The position numbers and the translations under genes were made by a program. The notes beneath the pieces are model-generated. The model worked only from the letters and a program-made list of their open reading frames with translations. It was not told the DNA's origin and ran no database searches. A stretch of 27,264 nt of DNA from an uncultured Lachnospiraceae bacterium (GTDB taxonomy: Bacteria; Bacillota; Clostridia; Lachnospirales; Lachnospiraceae): positions 1 through 27,264 of the forward strand of contig CAMNQN010000005.1 in the NCBI GenBank assembly GCA_946549155.1, given 5' to 3'. Positions 25,147 through 27,264 of the stretch are shown one piece after another. Positions within the stretch are counted from its first letter, which is position 1. Every line of letters begins with the position of its first letter.

Positions 25147-25176
25147 AAGGGGGCTGCCGGAAGCGGCCCCTTTTTT
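25147..25176 (+). terminator. Intrinsic terminator between acsE and acsV
   Basis: GGGGCTGC (25150-25157) pairs with GCGGCCCC (25163-25170, one G-U) around a CGGAA loop, followed by six Ts. Only 30 bases remain before the acsV start codon, and no promoter fits in them, so acsV probably depends on read-through. The hairpin would then set a low acsV level. Confidence 0.85.
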
Positions 25177-25206
25177 AAACATCCACAGGTATGAAAGGAC
25201 ATTACT

Positions 25207-27135
25207 ATGTATAAGGTAACATTTAAGTTTGAGGATGGTTCCCTGGTGGAAGCGTTTGCAGCTGAGGGAGAAAATCTTCTGGAGGTAGCGAGGAAAACGA
25301 ATGTAGCTATCGACGCGCCATGTTCTGGAAATGCAGCTTGCGGAAAATGTAGAGTACAGCTTTTGAGCGGAGAACTGGAAGCGGAAAAGACCGCTCATAT
25401 TACAGAAGAGGAGTATGCGCAGGGGTGGAGGCTGTCCTGTGTCAGCAAGGTAATTGCGGATGTGGAGGTAATGGTTCCGGATATTGCCTCGGCCTATAAG
25501 AGCAGAATGAAGATTGCGGACCTGGATTCTGCCAAGGAAGTGGAGATTTTTGAAAAAACAGAGTCAGATCTGAAGGCTGCCGGAATCAGCTTTGAAAATG
25601 ATCTGGAAGTGGTTCGTGTGACCATGAATCCGCCGTCGCTGGATGATACGATGCCGGATATGGAACGGGTAACCTGGGCTGTGAAGGAAGTATGCCAGAC
25701 AGAGCAGGTGAAGATTCCTTTTTATGTAATGAAAAAAATGGCGGAAACGCTTCGAACATATAATTTTGATGTACAGTGTGTAATCCGGAAGGGCAGCGGT
25801 AAGGTGGAGGTGCTGGATCTTTGCCCGCCGAAGGAAGAACTGAAGGTCTGCGGTATGGCGGTGGATATCGGCACCACCTCTGTGGCGGCGCTGCTTATCG
25901 ACATGATTTCCGGAAAGATTCTGGCAAAGGCCTCCACCGGAAACGGGCAGATCCGGTACGGCGCGGATGTAATTAACCGGATAATTGAGTCGGTGAAGCC
26001 CGGCGGGAGAAAGAAGCTGCAGGATGCGGTGATAAAGGAGACGCTGAATCCCCTGGTGGCCCAGATGTGCCGGGCGGCGAAGATACGCCCCCAGATGATC
26101 TACCGGATGGCGGTGGCCGGAAATACCACCATGAATCACCTGCTGGTGGGCGTGGATGCCGACCCTGTCCGGATGGAGCCCTATATTCCCACCTTCTTTG
26201 AGCTGGAAAACATTTACGCCCAGGATCTGGGACTGAGCATATACCCCCATGCCCGGCTTATCATTGCGCCAAATATCGGCAGCTATGTGGGCGGTGATAT
26301 TACAGCCGGTACCTTTGCCAGCAGCATCTGGAACAAGTCGGAGATGTCTCTGTTTATCGATCTGGGTACCAACGGCGAGCTGGTGTTCGGCAACGAGGAA
26401 TTTATGATGAGCTGTGCCTGCTCCGCCGGGCCGGCCTTCGAGGGCGGCGACATCAGCTGCGGGATGCGGGCTACCGACGGGGCCATTGAGGCCTGTGTCA
26501 TTGACAAGGAGACCATGGAGCCTGCTCTTTCCATCATCGGGGATGAGGGGCAGAAGGCAGTGGGTGTCTGCGGCTCCGGTATTATCGATCTGATCAGCGA
26601 GCTGTTCCGCTGCGGCATCATCAACCCCAAGGGCAAATTTGTCCGGGAGGGAGCACGCATCCGCCATGACAAGTACGGTATGGGCAGCTATGTGCTGGTA
26701 TTTAAGGAGGATGCGGCGTCCGTCAAGGATGTGGAGATCAACGAGGTGGATATCGACAACTTCATGCGGGCCAAGGGCGCGATTTTCTCCGCCGTGCGGG
26801 TGATGTTAAACTCCCTGGATTTCACGGTGGATATGATAGACAATGTATATGTGGCCGGAGGAATCGGAAGCGGCATCAATATGGAAAACGCGGTAAATAT
26901 CGGCATGTTCCCGGATATTCCCATCGAGAAGTTCCACTATATTGGAAATTCTTCTCTGTCGGGCGCTTACGCGATGCTGCTGTCTGGCCAGGCGGAGAAG
27001 AAGGTGGCGGAGATTTCCCGCAATATGACCTACCTGGAGCTGTCCAACGAACCCACCTATATGGATGAATTTGTGGCAAGCTGCTTCCTGCCGCATACGG
27101 ACGCGACGCTGTTTCCGTCCCTGACCTTTAAATAA
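25207..27135 (+). CDS. acsV: AcsV, ATP-dependent reductive activator of the corrinoid Fe-S protein
   Basis: This RACE-type protein (reductive activator of corrinoid-dependent enzymes) returns accidentally oxidised Co(II) of CoFeSP to Co(I) using ATP. The 642-residue protein starts with a [2Fe-2S] ferredoxin domain (C39, C45, C48, C78), has a linker and middle domain to about residue 210, and ends in an ASKHA-type ATPase domain with DIGTTSVAAL, GNTTMNHLLVG and DLGTNGELVFG. Length and domain order are typical. AAAGGA lies seven bases before the ATG. It is separated from the acs genes by a terminator, fitting a catalytic repair protein needed in small amounts. The stop is followed within 40 bases by the right terminal repeat. 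Confidence 0.95.
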   Translation: MYKVTFKFEDGSLVEAFAAEGENLLEVARKTNVAIDAPCSGNAACGKCRVQLLSGELEAEKTAHITEEEYAQGWRLSCVSKVIADVEVMVPDIASAYKSRMKIADLDSAKEVEIFEKTESDLKAAGISFENDLEVVRVTMNPPSLDDTMPDMERVTWAVKEVCQTEQVKIPFYVMKKMAETLRTYNFDVQCVIRKGSGKVEVLDLCPPKEELKVCGMAVDIGTTSVAALLIDMISGKILAKASTGNGQIRYGADVINRIIESVKPGGRKKLQDAVIKETLNPLVAQMCRAAKIRPQMIYRMAVAGNTTMNHLLVGVDADPVRMEPYIPTFFELENIYAQDLGLSIYPHARLIIAPNIGSYVGGDITAGTFASSIWNKSEMSLFIDLGTNGELVFGNEEFMMSCACSAGPAFEGGDISCGMRATDGAIEACVIDKETMEPALSIIGDEGQKAVGVCGSGIIDLISELFRCGIINPKGKFVREGARIRHDKYGMGSYVLVFKEDAASVKDVEINEVDIDNFMRAKGAIFSAVRVMLNSLDFTVDMIDNVYVAGGIGSGINMENAVNIGMFPDIPIEKFHYIGNSSLSGAYAMLLSGQAEKKVAEISRNMTYLELSNEPTYMDEFVASCFLPHTDATLFPSLTFK

Positions 27136-27172
27136 AAGGTGCAGCGGTTACTGTTCGGGGGAATGTTTTTCG

Positions 27173-27264
27173 TGTTTTGTTAATTACCCGGACGCAGGAA
27201 GAGGCGGGCGCGCAGGGCCACAAGCATCTGGAAAATAACTCCGGATACCAAGAAAATCTAAGAT
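27173..27264 (-). repeat. Right arm of 92-bp terminal inverted repeat
   Basis: This is the reverse complement of bases 1-92 with three transitions. It begins 37 bases after the acsV stop codon and runs to the last base of the window. If read as coding from the minus strand, the three differences cause one silent and two amino acid changes in a frame that ends at a TAA here. The plus-strand frame from about 27177 is also open to the window edge, so the coding direction, if any, is undecided. Confidence 0.9.

Noticed and set aside
25564..26667. Open frame of 367 codons on the minus strand opposite acsV
   Set aside because: It is a shadow of acsV, with no start signal and no plausible protein features.
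1..27264. CRISPR arrays, tRNA or rRNA genes, transposases, or a 27-kb transposon framed by the end repeats
   Set aside because: I saw no regularly spaced repeats, no tRNA-like cloverleaf, and no transposase or integrase. The enclosed genes include chromosomal housekeeping genes, so the end repeats are not good evidence for a transposon.

Overview
The window looks like a chromosomal piece of an anaerobic, low-GC-group Gram-positive acetogen, most likely a gut Lachnospiraceae (Blautia-like). This rests on the order DUF512 radical SAM gene - der - plsY - gpsA, which is typical of Clostridia, on strong AGGAGG ribosome binding sites, and on a complete bacterial carbonyl branch of the Wood-Ljungdahl pathway. 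The taxon is an inference from gene content; no rRNA is present.

Layout. (1) 1-92 is one arm of a 92-bp inverted repeat whose other arm is the last 92 bases (27173-27264), so the window is bounded by two opposed copies of a dispersed repeat. (2) 188-4614 is a housekeeping block on the + strand: DUF512 radical SAM protein, Der GTPase (broken by a one-base deletion near 2053), PlsY and GpsA, closed by a strong terminator. (3) 4656-7509 is a three-gene ABC importer of the TrpX/TrpY/TrpZ type, behind a consensus sigma-A promoter with a 12-bp direct repeat beside it. (4) 7538-7665 is a very long hairpin between converging genes. (5) 7705-11435 holds a LysR regulator divergent from a sulfur-redox pair: a CoA-disulfide/persulfide reductase with a shortened rhodanese tail, and a small siroheme-[4Fe-4S] reductase with ferredoxin domain. 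A terminator follows. (6) 11704-15217 encodes a MetV-RnfC fusion (RnfC2), MetV and MetF, the parts of an NADH-dependent methylene-THF reductase. A terminator follows. (7) 15332-27135 is the CODH/ACS operon behind its own strong promoter: a His/Cys-rich protein, CooT, CooC, CODH (AcsA), a second CooC, ACS (AcsB), both corrinoid Fe-S protein subunits (AcsD, AcsC), the methyltransferase AcsE and, after a terminator hairpin, the corrinoid protein activator AcsV.

How it works together. MetF/MetV/RnfC2 makes methyl-THF using NADH. AcsE moves the methyl group to the cobalt of AcsCD. AcsA reduces CO2 to CO. AcsB condenses methyl, CO and CoA to acetyl-CoA. AcsV reactivates AcsCD when Co(I) is oxidised. 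The two CooC ATPases, CooT and the His-rich protein probably supply nickel to the C-cluster of AcsA and the A-cluster of AcsB. The other methyl-branch genes (formate dehydrogenase, formyl-THF synthetase, cyclohydrolase, FolD) are not in this window.

The pathway itself is known. Less ordinary items are the His/Cys-rich candidate nickel protein, the MetV-RnfC fusion beside a second MetV, the compact-rhodanese persulfide reductase paired with a siroheme reductase, the 57-bp-stem hairpin, the terminator ahead of acsV, the der frameshift and the mirrored repeats at the two ends.
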